64,000 nt of DNA from Sphingomonas mali NBRC 15500 (GCF_001598415.1 NZ_BCYX01000003.1:1-64000), one strand, 5' to 3'. Counted from the first letter of the stretch, positions 53,013 through 63,072 are shown. Translations and numbers: made by a program. Notes: generated by a model from the sequence alone, not told the origin.

Positions 53013-54395
53013 ATGCTGAAATCGATCGCACTCGCGCTGCTGGCGGGACTGACGCTGACGCCCGCGACGGCGGCAGCCGGTCCTGCCGATCCTTACGCGC
53101 CCAAGCCGTACGTGACGCTGAAGCATCCCGCTTGGTCGAAGGATGCGGTCCTCTATCAGATCAATACCCGCCAGTTCACGCCCGAAGGCACGTTCCGTGC
53201 CGCGGAGAAGCAATTGCCTCGGCTGAAGGCGCTCGGCGTCGACATCCTCTGGCTGATGCCGATCCATCCGATCGGCGTGCAGAACCGCAAGGGCGGCCTC
53301 GGCAGCCCATATTCGGTCAGGGATTATTACGGCGTGAACCCCGAATTCGGGACGCTCACCGACCTCAAGTCGTTCGTCGCGACCGCCCATCGGCTGGGCA
53401 TGCACGTCATTCTCGACTGGGTCGCCAATCACACTGCCTGGGACAATCCGATCCATGCGGCGCATCCCGATTGGTACGAGCATGACTGGAAAGGCGCCAA
53501 TCGCCCCACGCCGTGGTGGGACTGGTCCGACATCATCGACCTCGATTATTCGAAGCCCGGCCTGCGCCGCTACATGACCGACGCGATGACCTATTGGGTG
53601 CGCACCGCCGGCGTGGATGGGTTCCGCTGCGACGTCGCCGGCTATGTCCCGCTCGATTTCTGGGAGACTGCGCGGCGCCAGCTCGACAGCATCAAGCCGG
53701 TCTTCATGCTGGCCGAGTTCGACCAGCGCGATGTCCACCGCAAGGCGTTCGACGCGAGCTACGCGTGGAAATGGAACAACGCGATGGCGGACATCGCCGC
53801 AGGCAAGGCCGATGTCGGCGCGCTGTTCGGTTATTATTCGGAAACGGAGAGCGCGTGGCCAGCCGAGGCTATGCGCATGGTCTATACCGAGAATCACGAC
53901 CAGAATGCTTGGGAGGGCACCGAATTCGAACGCTTCGGCAAGGAGTTGCCTAGCGCAATCGCGCTGTCGTTCGTCGGCGAAGGTATCCCGCTGATCTACA
54001 ATGGCCAGGAGGCGGGCAATCCCAAACGGCTCAAATTCTTCGAGCGCGATCCGATCGAATGGCGCGACCACCCCAATAACGATCTGTTCCGCCGCCTGAT
54101 CGCGTTCCGCAAGGCGCATCCGGCACTGTCGAATGCACCCTGGGGCGCCCCGATGACTCCGGTCGTCAACAGCGTCCCATCCAAGGTGCTGTCGTTCGTG
54201 CGTCAGAAGAACGGCGACAAGGTGCTGGCGTTGTTCAATCTGTCGGGCGAGACCCAGGCCGTAAGCTTTACCGACGGGCCGAGCGACGGACGCTACCTCG
54301 ATTTCGCCGACGGTTCGCCAGTGACCGTGACACGATCGACCAGCATCGAATTGGCCCCGTGGAGCTATCGCATCCTTGCCGGAAGGACACGCTGA
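53013..54395 (+). CDS. exported alpha-amylase (GH13)
   Basis: A 460-aa GH13 enzyme with a signal peptide (1-22, ...TAAAGPAD). The (beta/alpha)8 landmarks are all present: DWVANH (region I), GFRCDVA with nucleophile Asp207 (II), LAEF with acid/base Glu235 (III) and ENHDQ with Asp296 (IV). It cleaves alpha-1,4-glucans in the periplasm; a C-terminal beta domain with SWSYR-like SIELAPWSYRIL follows. AAGGAGG precedes the ATG. It is divergent from the LacI gene and carries the operator site upstream. Confidence 0.94.
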   Translation: MLKSIALALLAGLTLTPATAAAGPADPYAPKPYVTLKHPAWSKDAVLYQINTRQFTPEGTFRAAEKQLPRLKALGVDILWLMPIHPIGVQNRKGGLGSPYSVRDYYGVNPEFGTLTDLKSFVATAHRLGMHVILDWVANHTAWDNPIHAAHPDWYEHDWKGANRPTPWWDWSDIIDLDYSKPGLRRYMTDAMTYWVRTAGVDGFRCDVAGYVPLDFWETARRQLDSIKPVFMLAEFDQRDVHRKAFDASYAWKWNNAMADIAAGKADVGALFGYYSETESAWPAEAMRMVYTENHDQNAWEGTEFERFGKELPSAIALSFVGEGIPLIYNGQEAGNPKRLKFFERDPIEWRDHPNNDLFRRLIAFRKAHPALSNAPWGAPMTPVVNSVPSKVLSFVRQKNGDKVLALFNLSGETQAVSFTDGPSDGRYLDFADGSPVTVTRSTSIELAPWSYRILAGRTR

Positions 54396-54436
54396 CCCGG
54401 CGATGCAACCGGGCAACACCGCCGACTGCATAATCC

Positions 54437-54450
54437 TGAATACGTATGTG
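54437..54450. promoter_or_regulatory. ATACGTAT operator site upstream of the TonB receptor
   Basis: Seen: TGAATACGTATGTG, the exact reverse complement of the site at 52946-52959, 113 nt before the receptor ATG. It marks a separate promoter for the receptor-halogenase-amylase-glucosidase unit. Confidence 0.65.
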
Positions 54451-54562
54451 GCCAACTTGGCCGGTTACCGACCGCAACATAAGCGCAGCACATCCGAACG
54501 CGCCGTGTCGGTCGCGTCGATGCCGCAAGCCAAACATGGCGTGGCCGCAAGGGGAGGAATTG

Positions 54563-57376
54563 ATGACTACTTACCGTTCGAACCGTCGTGTCCAGCTCGC
54601 GCAGCGCGTGAGTGGCATCGCGCTTGCCGGCGCGCTGGCGATGGTCGCCTCGCCAGCCTCGGCGCAGGATGCGCCTGCCGCGCCCGTCCCACAAACCGAT
54701 GATCAAAGTGCAGCGGCAGGACCCGATATCCAGGTCACCGGTATCCGCGCCTCGCTCGAATCGTCGGCGCGTACCAAGCGCAATTCCACGCTGATCGTCG
54801 ATTCCGTCTCGGCCGAGGACATCGGCAAGCTTCCCGACGTTTCGATCGCCGATTCGCTCGCCCGACTGCCCGGCGTCACCGCCCAGCGGCTCGAAGGCCG
54901 CGACCAGCGCCTGTCCATCCGCGGCATGGGCCCCGACTTCAGCACCACGCTGCTGAACGGCCGTGAGCAGGTCACCGTCGGCGACAATCGCGGCGTCGAA
55001 TACGACCAATATCCGTCGGAATTCTTCAAGAACGTCAACGTCTACAAGAGCGCCGACGCGTCGCTGGTCGCGGCTGGCATCGCCGGCACGGTCGATCTGC
55101 GCATGCTCCGGCCGCTCGCGTCGAAGAACGCGTTCGTCATCTCGGCGCGCGGCCAGATGAACGGCATCAAGTCGCTCAATCCGGACTCGGCGCGTTTCGG
55201 CTATCGCGGATCGGCGACCTATGTCGGCAAGTTCGCCAACGACACGTTGGGAATCGCGCTGGGCGTATCGGCCAGTTCGACGCCGTCGCAGGACGAGCGC
55301 TACAATGCCTGGGGCTATGCCACCGACAATAACGGCAATCTGATCCTCGGCGGCGCCAAACCCTATGTCCAGTCGAACGTACTGAAGCGTTATGGCGGCG
55401 TCGCGACGATCGAATATCAGCCGAGCGACAATTTCCATTCGACGTTCGACGCGCTCTATTCGAACTTCAAGGAAACCCAGAAGCTCCGCGGCATCGAATT
55501 CCCGTTGTGGTGGGGCGCCGGCACGTCGGCCACCAACATTACCACGGTCAACGGCTTCGACACGGCAGCGACCTACAGCAACGTCGTCGGCGTCCAGCGC
55601 AACGACTATAACCGCCGGACCGCTGACAATTATTCGTTCGGCTGGAACAACGAGATCAAGCTGAACGACAGCCTGCGCCTGACGGTCGACGCGAGCTGGT
55701 CGCGCGCCAAGCGCACCGACTTCCTGCTCGAAACCTATACGGGCACCGGCTATAACCGTTCGGGCGCGACCGACACGGTCCGTATCGAGCAACAGAAGAA
55801 CGGCACGTTCACCATCGTGCCGACGCTCAACTATGCCGATCCTTCGCTGTTCAAGCTGACCGACCCCCAGGGTTGGGGCTATAACGGCACTCAGACGGTG
55901 GTCCAGGCGGGCTTTCTCAATCGCCCCAGCTTCACCGACGATATGAAGTCGCTGCGTGCCGATTTGGCCGGTGAGTTCTCAAATAGCGTGATCAAGAGCT
56001 GGCAGGTCGGCGCGAATTTCAGCCGGCGCAAGAAAATCAGCGCCTATACCTCGTACTTCCTGTGCCCGAAGGGCGCGGGCACCAACTGCACCGTGGCGAG
56101 CGGCACGCCGACCTCCGCGCCCGTCCCGTCGGACGCGCTGATCGGGGAGAATGTGTCGCTGGGTTATCTGGGCGTTCCCCAGATGCTCACGCTTGATCCG
56201 CTCTATCTCTACAACAACTCGTTCGCCTCCTTCTATGACAACCGCCCAGGTTCGCTGGTGCGCGACAACGACGTCATCGAGAACGTTTGGACCGGCTACG
56301 CCAAGCTGAACATCGACGGTATCGTCGGCGGCAAGGCATTGAAGGGCTCGATCGGCGTGCAGGTCGTGCATACCAACCAGAGCTCCGACGGCACGATTTC
56401 GAACTTCTCGAACGGCGTCGTCACCATCGTCCCGGTAAGCGGCAAAGTCAGCTATACCAACGTCCTACCCAGTGCGACCATGTCGCTCGAAATCATGCCG
56501 GCGACCTATATCAAGCTGGGTGCCGCCCAGACGATGGTGCGGCCGCGCCTCGACCAGGAGCGGATCAACCAGGAGTTCACCGTCACGCCGACCAATATCG
56601 GCAACCCGGTCGCCCTCAACAGCCCGTTCAGTTCCAACGGCGGCAATGTCGCGCTGCGCCCCTATCAGTCGACCAACATCGATCTGTCGGTCGAAAAGTA
56701 TTTCGCCGGCGGCGGCTATGTTGCTGTCGCGGGCTATTTCAAGCACCTGACCAAGTTCGTCGATCCGAACAACTCGCTGCCGTTCGACTTCACCGGGGCT
56801 CTCGGGCAATTGACCCCTGCCGATCGCGCTATCGTTGTGGCGAACGGTTGGACGACAGGCCTGTCGAGTTCGCCTGACAATACCGGGCGCGGCGAGATCC
56901 TCGGCATGGAAGCAACGCTGTCACTGCCGTTCAAGAACCTGACCAGCGCGCTCGACGGTTTCGGCTTCTTCGGCAGCGCATCGTACAATTACAGCAGCAT
57001 CAAATATGGCAGCAATCCGACCCAGCCGATCACCCTGCCCGGCCTGTCGGATTGGGTCGGCAGCGCGGAACTCTATTTCGAGAAATGGGGCTTCCAGGCC
57101 CGGGCCAGCTATCGGTACCGGTCGACCTTCCTCGGCGAAGTCGCCGGCCTGTCGGCCGCTCCGACCTATCGCCAAGCCAAAGCGGAAGGGATTCTGGATG
57201 CCCAGATCGGCTATGAATTCCAGTCCGGCGCGCTGAAGGGCTTCTCGATCCTCGCGCAGGCCAAGAACCTGACCGATCGACCGTTCGTGACCTATCAGAA
57301 CAACGATCCGCGCCAAGTGATCGACTATCAGCGTTACGGCCGCGATTATTATCTCGGTATCACGTACAAGTTCTAA
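54563..57376 (+). CDS. TonB-dependent receptor for maltodextrin-type substrate
   Basis: A 937-aa outer-membrane receptor with signal peptide (about 1-33, ...ASPASAQD), then a plug domain: DIQVTGIRASLESS, the block DIGKLPDVSIADSLARLPGV with LEGRDQRLSIRGMGPDFSTTLLNG, and a beta-barrel ending in YYLGITYKF. The plug motif is that of the TonB-Xanth-Caul group, which includes the Caulobacter maltose receptor MalA. GGGGAGG precedes the ATG at 54563. A GC-rich inverted stretch between its stop and the halogenase gene (about 57383-57415) may reduce read-through. Regulated by the LacI site upstream. Confidence 0.93.
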   Translation: MTTYRSNRRVQLAQRVSGIALAGALAMVASPASAQDAPAAPVPQTDDQSAAAGPDIQVTGIRASLESSARTKRNSTLIVDSVSAEDIGKLPDVSIADSLARLPGVTAQRLEGRDQRLSIRGMGPDFSTTLLNGREQVTVGDNRGVEYDQYPSEFFKNVNVYKSADASLVAAGIAGTVDLRMLRPLASKNAFVISARGQMNGIKSLNPDSARFGYRGSATYVGKFANDTLGIALGVSASSTPSQDERYNAWGYATDNNGNLILGGAKPYVQSNVLKRYGGVATIEYQPSDNFHSTFDALYSNFKETQKLRGIEFPLWWGAGTSATNITTVNGFDTAATYSNVVGVQRNDYNRRTADNYSFGWNNEIKLNDSLRLTVDASWSRAKRTDFLLETYTGTGYNRSGATDTVRIEQQKNGTFTIVPTLNYADPSLFKLTDPQGWGYNGTQTVVQAGFLNRPSFTDDMKSLRADLAGEFSNSVIKSWQVGANFSRRKKISAYTSYFLCPKGAGTNCTVASGTPTSAPVPSDALIGENVSLGYLGVPQMLTLDPLYLYNNSFASFYDNRPGSLVRDNDVIENVWTGYAKLNIDGIVGGKALKGSIGVQVVHTNQSSDGTISNFSNGVVTIVPVSGKVSYTNVLPSATMSLEIMPATYIKLGAAQTMVRPRLDQERINQEFTVTPTNIGNPVALNSPFSSNGGNVALRPYQSTNIDLSVEKYFAGGGYVAVAGYFKHLTKFVDPNNSLPFDFTGALGQLTPADRAIVVANGWTTGLSSSPDNTGRGEILGMEATLSLPFKNLTSALDGFGFFGSASYNYSSIKYGSNPTQPITLPGLSDWVGSAELYFEKWGFQARASYRYRSTFLGEVAGLSAAPTYRQAKAEGILDAQIGYEFQSGALKGFSILAQAKNLTDRPFVTYQNNDPRQVIDYQRYGRDYYLGITYKF

Positions 57377-57443
57377 GGCTTGTCGGGGGCCGGGGTCTTA
57401 GGCCCCGCCCCCGGCGCGACAGTTCTCGATCCGGGATCACAGC

Positions 57444-58961
57444 GTGCAGCAGGACCAGCCAGTCACGATCGTGATCGCAGGCGGCGGCACCGCTGGTTGG
57501 ATGACCGCGGCCGCCCTGGCGCGCTTTCTGGATCGCAATTTTCGTATTTGCCTGGTCGAATCCGACGACATCGGAACGGTCGGGGTCGGCGAAGCGACGA
57601 TTCCGCAGATTCTGCTCTACAACAACGCGCTCGGCCTGGATGAAGATGCTTTCGTCAGGTCGACGCAGGGCACGTTCAAGCTGGGCATCGAATTCGTCGA
57701 CTGGATGCGTCCTGGCCACCGCTACATGCACGCGTTCGGCGCCGTGGGGCGCGACGTCGGTCTTATCACGTTCCAGCATTATTGGCTCCGCGCGCGCCGT
57801 CTCGGATTGGCGAAGGCGCTCGACGCCTATTCCCTGAACGAAATCGCCGCACGCGCTGGCAGAATGCACCGTGGCGGCCCGATCACCGGCAACGCAATTC
57901 CAGCGATGCCTTACGCCTATCACTTCGACGCTGGCCTCTATGCCGCTCTTCTTCGCCAATTGGCCGAGGCGGGTGGTGTCGATCGCGTCGAAGGAAGGAT
58001 CGTCAAAGTCGATCGGCACGGCGAAGATGGCGACGTCGCGGCAATTCAGCTCGCCTCCGGTGAGCGCATCACGGGCGACCTGTTCATCGACTGCAGCGGA
58101 TTTCGGGGGCTGCTTATCGAACAGGAGCTCAAGACCGGTTTCGAGGATTGGAGTCATTGGCTTCCCTGCGATCGAGCGCTTGCCGTACCGAGCGAGCGCG
58201 CGGCGGACTTCACCCCCTATACACGTGCGTCTGCGCGGCCGGCGGGATGGCAATGGCGCATCCCGCTGCAGCATCGCACGGGCAATGGCCATGTATATTG
58301 CAGCGATTTCATGAGCGATGACGAGGCGACAGCGACCTTGCTCGCCGGGCTGGATGGCGCCGCGCTCGCCGAGCCGCGTGCGTTACGCTTCATTGCAGGC
58401 AAGCGTCGTCTGGCGTGGAATCGCAACGTCGTCGCGATCGGCCTGTCTTCGGGTTTTCTGGAGCCCCTGGAGTCAACCAGCATCCATCTGATCCAGTCGG
58501 CCATTTCGCGGTTGCTGAAACTACTGCCCGGGCGCGAGATTCGCGAGGCGGACCGCGTCGAATATAACCGCCAGACCGATTTCGAGATCGAGCGCATTCG
58601 CGATTTCATCGTCCTCCATTATTATGCCAATGGTCGCGACGAGCCTTTCTGGCAGATGCGCCGCCAAATCGCGCCGCCGGACAGCCTGCACGCAAAGATC
58701 GAGCTTTATCGCGCGAATGGGCACATCTTTCGTGAAAACGAAGAATTGTTCACCGAAGCTGGCTGGCTCCAGGTCTTTGCCGGTCAGGGCGTCGAACCTG
58801 CCGGCTATCATCCGCTCGCGGACGCCATCTCCAAGGCCGACCTGACCGAATATCTGGGCGCTATCGAAGAACTCTACGCGCGCGAAGCAAGCCGCATGCC
58901 CAGCCATGTCGATTTCATCGCGCAGCATTGCGCCGCCCCTCCCCGGAGCATAACCGCATGA
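57444..58961 (+). CDS. flavin-dependent tryptophan-halogenase family protein
   Basis: A 505-aa FADH2-dependent halogenase-fold protein. Seen: the FAD motif VIAGGGTAGW (10-19), GVGEATIP (48-54), the catalytic lysine Lys79 in GTFKLGIEF, the WxWxIP signature GWQWRIP (268-274), and the Glu343 of EPLEST matching the second catalytic residue. All key halogenase residues are intact. The gene starts with GTG at 57444. It sits between a maltodextrin TonB receptor and an amylase that begins inside its stop (ATGA), an arrangement seen in Caulobacter and Xanthomonas; what is halogenated is unknown. Confidence 0.93.
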   Translation: MQQDQPVTIVIAGGGTAGWMTAAALARFLDRNFRICLVESDDIGTVGVGEATIPQILLYNNALGLDEDAFVRSTQGTFKLGIEFVDWMRPGHRYMHAFGAVGRDVGLITFQHYWLRARRLGLAKALDAYSLNEIAARAGRMHRGGPITGNAIPAMPYAYHFDAGLYAALLRQLAEAGGVDRVEGRIVKVDRHGEDGDVAAIQLASGERITGDLFIDCSGFRGLLIEQELKTGFEDWSHWLPCDRALAVPSERAADFTPYTRASARPAGWQWRIPLQHRTGNGHVYCSDFMSDDEATATLLAGLDGAALAEPRALRFIAGKRRLAWNRNVVAIGLSSGFLEPLESTSIHLIQSAISRLLKLLPGREIREADRVEYNRQTDFEIERIRDFIVLHYYANGRDEPFWQMRRQIAPPDSLHAKIELYRANGHIFRENEELFTEAGWLQVFAGQGVEPAGYHPLADAISKADLTEYLGAIEELYAREASRMPSHVDFIAQHCAAPPRSITA

Positions 58962-60817
58962 AGAATGCCGCACGCCTGGCTCTTGCCTTGTCGATGCCCC
59001 TCGTCATGGCACAGCCCGCGACCGCGAAGCCCGGTCGCGCCGCCGCTTCCGGCCCGGCGCCGGTCGCAGCCGCTCCCTCGTCCTACCGCGATCGCCTGCC
59101 CGAGGACGAAGTGATCTATTTCGTCCTGCCCGACCGGTTCGAGAATGGCGATCCGAAGAACGACACCGGCGGCCTGAACGGCGATCGGCTCGTCACCGGG
59201 TTCGATCCGACCGCCAAGGGCTTCTATCACGGCGGTGACCTCAAGGGCTTGCTCAAACGGATCGACTATATCCGGGCGCTGGGCGCGACCGCGATCTGGG
59301 TCGGGCCGATCTTCAAGAACAAACCGGTCCAGGGACCCAAGGGTAACGAGTCCGCCGGCTATCATGGCTATTGGATCACCGATTTCACTCGGGTCGATCC
59401 GCATTTCGGCACCAATGCCGACTTCAAGACCCTGGTCGACGCCGCGCATGCGCGCGGGATGAAGGTCTATATGGACATCATCGCCAACCACACCGCGGAC
59501 GTGATCAAATATCGCGAGTGCGAGGCGGACAAGCCCTGCGCCTATCGCGGCCGTGCCGACTATCCGTACACGCGCAAGGGCGGCGTGAACGGCCCCGCGA
59601 TCAACCCCGGTTTTCTCGGCGACGGCATCGCCACGCCGGAGAATTTCTCCAGGCTGACCGATCCTAACTGGGCCTATACGCCTTACCTCCCCAAGGGCGA
59701 GGAGAAGGCCAAGGTCCCCGCCTGGCTCAACGATCCGATCTATTACCACAATCGCGGCGATTCGACCTTCTCGACCGAGGATTCCCAGCTCGGCGATTTC
59801 TCCGGTCTCGACGATCTGATGACCGAAAATCCGCGCGTGATCGCGGGCATGATCGACATTTTCGGCAAGTGGATCGACGATTTCGGGATCGACGGCTACC
59901 GCATCGATACCGCGCAGCATGTCGACCCGGCCTTCTGGCAGGCGTTCGTCCCGGCGATGCTCGCGCGGGCCAAGGCGAAGGGCATCTCCAACTTCCATAT
60001 CTTCGGGGAAGTCTTCACCGGCGACCTCGACGTCGCTCGTCTCGCGGCGCACACGCGGGTCGACAAGCTTCCCGCCGTGCTCGACTTCGCCTTCGAGCGC
60101 GCGGTGGCCGATACGGTCGCCCGCGGCGCCCCGACGAGCGAGCTGTTCCACATGTTCTTCGGCGACCCCGCTTATGCGAATGGCGAGGCCACCGCGCGGA
60201 CGCTGCCGACGTTCCTCGGCAACCACGATATGGGCCGCTTCTCGATGTTCGTGAAAGCCGGCATGCCCCAGGCGAGCGACGACGAGGTGCTGAAGCGCGT
60301 CATCCTCGGCCATGCGATGCTGCTGACGCTGCGCGGCGTGCCAACGATCTATTATGGCGACGAACAGGGCTTCGTCAGCAAGGGCAACGACCAGTTGGCG
60401 CGCGAGGACATGTTCGGCAGCAAGGTCGCGGTGTACAACGATACCAAGCTGCTCGGCACGACCAAGACCACCGCCACGCCCAGCTTCGGCACCGACAATC
60501 CGATCTTCAAGGCGATCGCCGAGCTTGCCCGCATCCGCACCAGCCATCGCGCACTGACTCGCGGACGCCAGGTGCCGCGCGCCTGGGGCGACAAGCCGGG
60601 CCTGTTCGCGGTGTCGCGGTTCGACCCCGACACCGGCAAGGAAGTGCTGATTGCGTTCAACACCTCGACCGCGCCGCTCACCGCCAACGTGCTGGTCGAC
60701 GACGCCTCCACCGCTTTCACCGCGCTGCATGGCGCGTGCGAAGCCAAAGTCGCAGCGCCGGGTAGCCTGAAGGTCAGCCTCGCTCCTCTCGACTTCATCA
60801 TTTGCGAGGCCCAGTGA
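58958..60817 (+). CDS. exported GH13 alpha-amylase family hydrolase
   Basis: A 619-aa GH13 enzyme with a signal peptide (1-23) and an Ala/Pro-rich linker (24-42). Landmarks: DIIANHTAD (region I), GYRIDTAQH with nucleophile Asp317, FGEVF with Glu351 and GNHDMGR with Asp424. The N-terminal GDPKNDTGGLNGDR and FYHGGDLKGL blocks place it near cyclomaltodextrinase/CGTase-like amylases. The ATG overlaps the halogenase stop (ATGA), and the next gene overlaps its own stop (GTGA), so three genes are translationally coupled. Probably degrades maltodextrin in the periplasm. Confidence 0.93.
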   Translation: MKNAARLALALSMPLVMAQPATAKPGRAAASGPAPVAAAPSSYRDRLPEDEVIYFVLPDRFENGDPKNDTGGLNGDRLVTGFDPTAKGFYHGGDLKGLLKRIDYIRALGATAIWVGPIFKNKPVQGPKGNESAGYHGYWITDFTRVDPHFGTNADFKTLVDAAHARGMKVYMDIIANHTADVIKYRECEADKPCAYRGRADYPYTRKGGVNGPAINPGFLGDGIATPENFSRLTDPNWAYTPYLPKGEEKAKVPAWLNDPIYYHNRGDSTFSTEDSQLGDFSGLDDLMTENPRVIAGMIDIFGKWIDDFGIDGYRIDTAQHVDPAFWQAFVPAMLARAKAKGISNFHIFGEVFTGDLDVARLAAHTRVDKLPAVLDFAFERAVADTVARGAPTSELFHMFFGDPAYANGEATARTLPTFLGNHDMGRFSMFVKAGMPQASDDEVLKRVILGHAMLLTLRGVPTIYYGDEQGFVSKGNDQLAREDMFGSKVAVYNDTKLLGTTKTTATPSFGTDNPIFKAIAELARIRTSHRALTRGRQVPRAWGDKPGLFAVSRFDPDTGKEVLIAFNTSTAPLTANVLVDDASTAFTALHGACEAKVAAPGSLKVSLAPLDFIICEAQ

Positions 60818-62433
60818 ACGACGCCGCCCGCCTGCCCTCCGTCCAGACCACTCGCGAATGGTGGCGCGGGGCGGCGATCTATCAGATCTATCCGCGCAGC
60901 TTCGCCGACACCAACGGCGACGGCATCGGCGACTTGCCCGGCATCACCGCGCATCTCGACCATGTCGCGAGCCTGGGCGTCGATGCGATCTGGCTGTCGC
61001 CCTTCTTCACCTCGCCGATGCTCGATTTCGGCTATGACGTGTCGGATTATTGCGACGTCGATCCGATCTTCGGCACGCTAGCGGACTTCGACGCGTTAGT
61101 GGCGCGCGCCCACGAGCTCGGGCTCAAGGTGCTGATCGATCAGGTCTATTCGCACAGCAGCGACCGCCACCCCTGGTTCCTGGAAAGTCGCGCCGATCGC
61201 ACCAATCCCAAGGCGGACTGGTATGTCTGGGCCGACGCCCGGCCCGATGGTTCGCCGCCCAACAACTGGCAGTCGGTATTCGGTGGCCCCGCCTGGACGT
61301 GGAGCGCGCCGCGGCGGCAATATTACATGCACAATTTCCTGCCCGAGCAGCCGCAGCTCCATATGCATTTGCCGGCGGTGCAAGAGGCGATGCTCGACGT
61401 CGCGAAATTCTGGCTCGACCGCGGCGTCGACGGTTTCCGCATCGATGCAATCAACTTTTCGATGCACGATCCCGCCTTGACCGACAACCCGCCGGCACCT
61501 CCGGGGCCGCGCACGCGGTCGTTCGATTTCCAACTGCACATCCACAACCAGAGCCAGCCGGAAATCCCGACATTCCTCGAGCGTCTGCGCGCCCTGCTCG
61601 ACCGCTACGGCGCGACCTTCACCGTGGCGGAGGTCGGCGGTCCGAGCCCGGAGGCCGAAATGCACGCCTTCACGCAAGGCGATCGCCGGCTCAATTCGGC
61701 GTACGGCTTCAATTTCCTCTACGCCGAGAAGCTGACGCCGGGCCTGGTCCGCGACGCGCTTGCGCAATGGCCCGATGCGCCCGGCACCGGCTGGCCGAGC
61801 TGGGCGTTCGAGAATCACGACGCTCCCCGCGCCATTTCGCGCTGGGCCGGTCCCGCGCATCGCGACGCCTTCGCGCGGATGAAGCTCATGCTGCTCGTCT
61901 CGCTGCGGGGAAATATCTTCCTCTATAATGGCGAGGAACTCGGCCTGACCCAGGTCGACATCCCGTTCGAAGCGCTGCGCGACCCCGAAGCGATCGCCAA
62001 TTGGCCGCTGACCCTGTCGCGCGATGGTGCGCGCACGCCGATGCCCTGGCGGGCGGATGCCAACGACCATGCCGGGTTCAGCTCGGGCGCGCCCTGGTTG
62101 CCGATCGGCGCCGATCATCTCGGGCTGGCGGTCGATCGCCAGAACCAGGATCCGGATTCGTTGCTCAACCTGACGCGGCACCTGCTCGCATTCCGCCACG
62201 CGAGCGACGCGCTGATGCGCGGCGATGCGCGGGTGATAGAGGCAAGCGAAACGATCCTGGCGATCGAGCGATCGACGGCGGACGAGTCCATGCTGTGCGT
62301 GTTCAACATGTCGCCCGAACCCGTCGAATGGCGCCCGGCCCAGCCCGATAGCTGGCGCACGGAGCAAACCGTCGGCCAAGTGATCGACTGGCGGTTCGGC
62401 AGCTATGCGGCGATGATCGCGCGCCGGATATAA
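60814..62433 (+). CDS. alpha-glucosidase (GH13, oligo-1,6-/alpha-glucosidase type)
   Basis: A 539-aa GH13 exo-glucosidase without a signal peptide, hence probably cytosolic. Seen: QIYPRSFADTNGDGIGDLPG, region I DQVYSHSSD, GFRIDAIN with nucleophile Asp211, VAEVGG with Glu273 and ENHDAPR with Asp336. It splits terminal glucose from maltose and short oligosaccharides brought in by the MFS permease. The GTG at 60814 overlaps the amylase stop (GTGA). It is the last gene of the glucan locus; 640 nt of AT-richer DNA follow. Confidence 0.93.
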   Translation: MNDAARLPSVQTTREWWRGAAIYQIYPRSFADTNGDGIGDLPGITAHLDHVASLGVDAIWLSPFFTSPMLDFGYDVSDYCDVDPIFGTLADFDALVARAHELGLKVLIDQVYSHSSDRHPWFLESRADRTNPKADWYVWADARPDGSPPNNWQSVFGGPAWTWSAPRRQYYMHNFLPEQPQLHMHLPAVQEAMLDVAKFWLDRGVDGFRIDAINFSMHDPALTDNPPAPPGPRTRSFDFQLHIHNQSQPEIPTFLERLRALLDRYGATFTVAEVGGPSPEAEMHAFTQGDRRLNSAYGFNFLYAEKLTPGLVRDALAQWPDAPGTGWPSWAFENHDAPRAISRWAGPAHRDAFARMKLMLLVSLRGNIFLYNGEELGLTQVDIPFEALRDPEAIANWPLTLSRDGARTPMPWRADANDHAGFSSGAPWLPIGADHLGLAVDRQNQDPDSLLNLTRHLLAFRHASDALMRGDARVIEASETILAIERSTADESMLCVFNMSPEPVEWRPAQPDSWRTEQTVGQVIDWRFGSYAAMIARRI

Positions 62434-63072
62434 GCGAGCCGGGGCGACCGATCGCGTCACACCCAATAGCGAGACGAGGAGCAATCGCTTCGAGGCCCAA
62501 AAGTGGCCCTTGGCTTCCTCGTCCTATCGCGGTCGCTCGCTTGGCACGATTTTCGGCGGCGATCGACTCCCGGCATGCGCGATCATCGAAGAACGCGGAC
62601 TGTCTCATAAAAAGGGCGCTTCATGCTCAAAATAAAGGGAAATAGGTGATTAACGACATCCGGTCGTGGACAGCCAAAGCGCGGAAGAGTAGATTTCCGG
62701 AATATTCCCAAAATAATAATTCGGTCGCACAGCGAATTTTGGCAGAAGGATAACGCCCTTTCTGCTGAAGGAAGGAGTGTGATTGAATCTGCCTCGCCGA
62801 TGACGCGACTCGTCGGGTAATTGCCGCTCCTCTGGAGTAGAGCTCCCGCGATATAATGACATAATAAAGACATATCCGTTGCGGACCCTGGTCTCGCAAC
62901 CACGATGCCGTCCGTCTTTTGTCATTAAATGTTTCGTTGGCGCGATAATACGAAGTTTCCGAGTCGCCAAACAATTATAACTGAATCGTGATGACGCATT
63001 TCGTCTGACGAATTGCGATGGATCGTCTGCGTCACTTTAAATCATCAACAAATAATGTGTCAGGAGAAAGTT
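62434..63072. other. 639-nt intergenic region, AT-richer than its surroundings
   Basis: Seen: no convincing gene in either direction. From about 62641 to 63060 GC is roughly 47%, against about 65% elsewhere. The first part holds GACGAGGA (62473-62480) inverted at 62516-62523 and a nested GGCCCAAAAGTGGCC-like hairpin, possibly a terminator of the glucan operon. The last part holds the promoter region of the next gene. The composition break suggests acquired DNA or a recombination boundary. Confidence 0.6.
63000..63012. promoter_or_regulatory. TTCGTCTGACGAA palindrome upstream of the unknown gene
   Basis: Seen: perfect 6+1+6 palindrome TTCGTC-T-GACGAA, 61 nt before the ATG at 63073. Candidate operator of the locus that continues past the window end. 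Confidence 0.4.

Noticed and set aside
62599..62615. Insertion-sequence end (the string TGTCTCATAAAA)
   Set aside because: It resembles some transposon termini, but there is no matching inverted end, target duplication or transposase fragment in the region.
62583..62974. Minus-strand frames of 106-115 codons in the AT-rich gap
   Set aside because: Three overlapping frames of similar length in low-GC DNA, no ribosome sites, no protein-like pattern.
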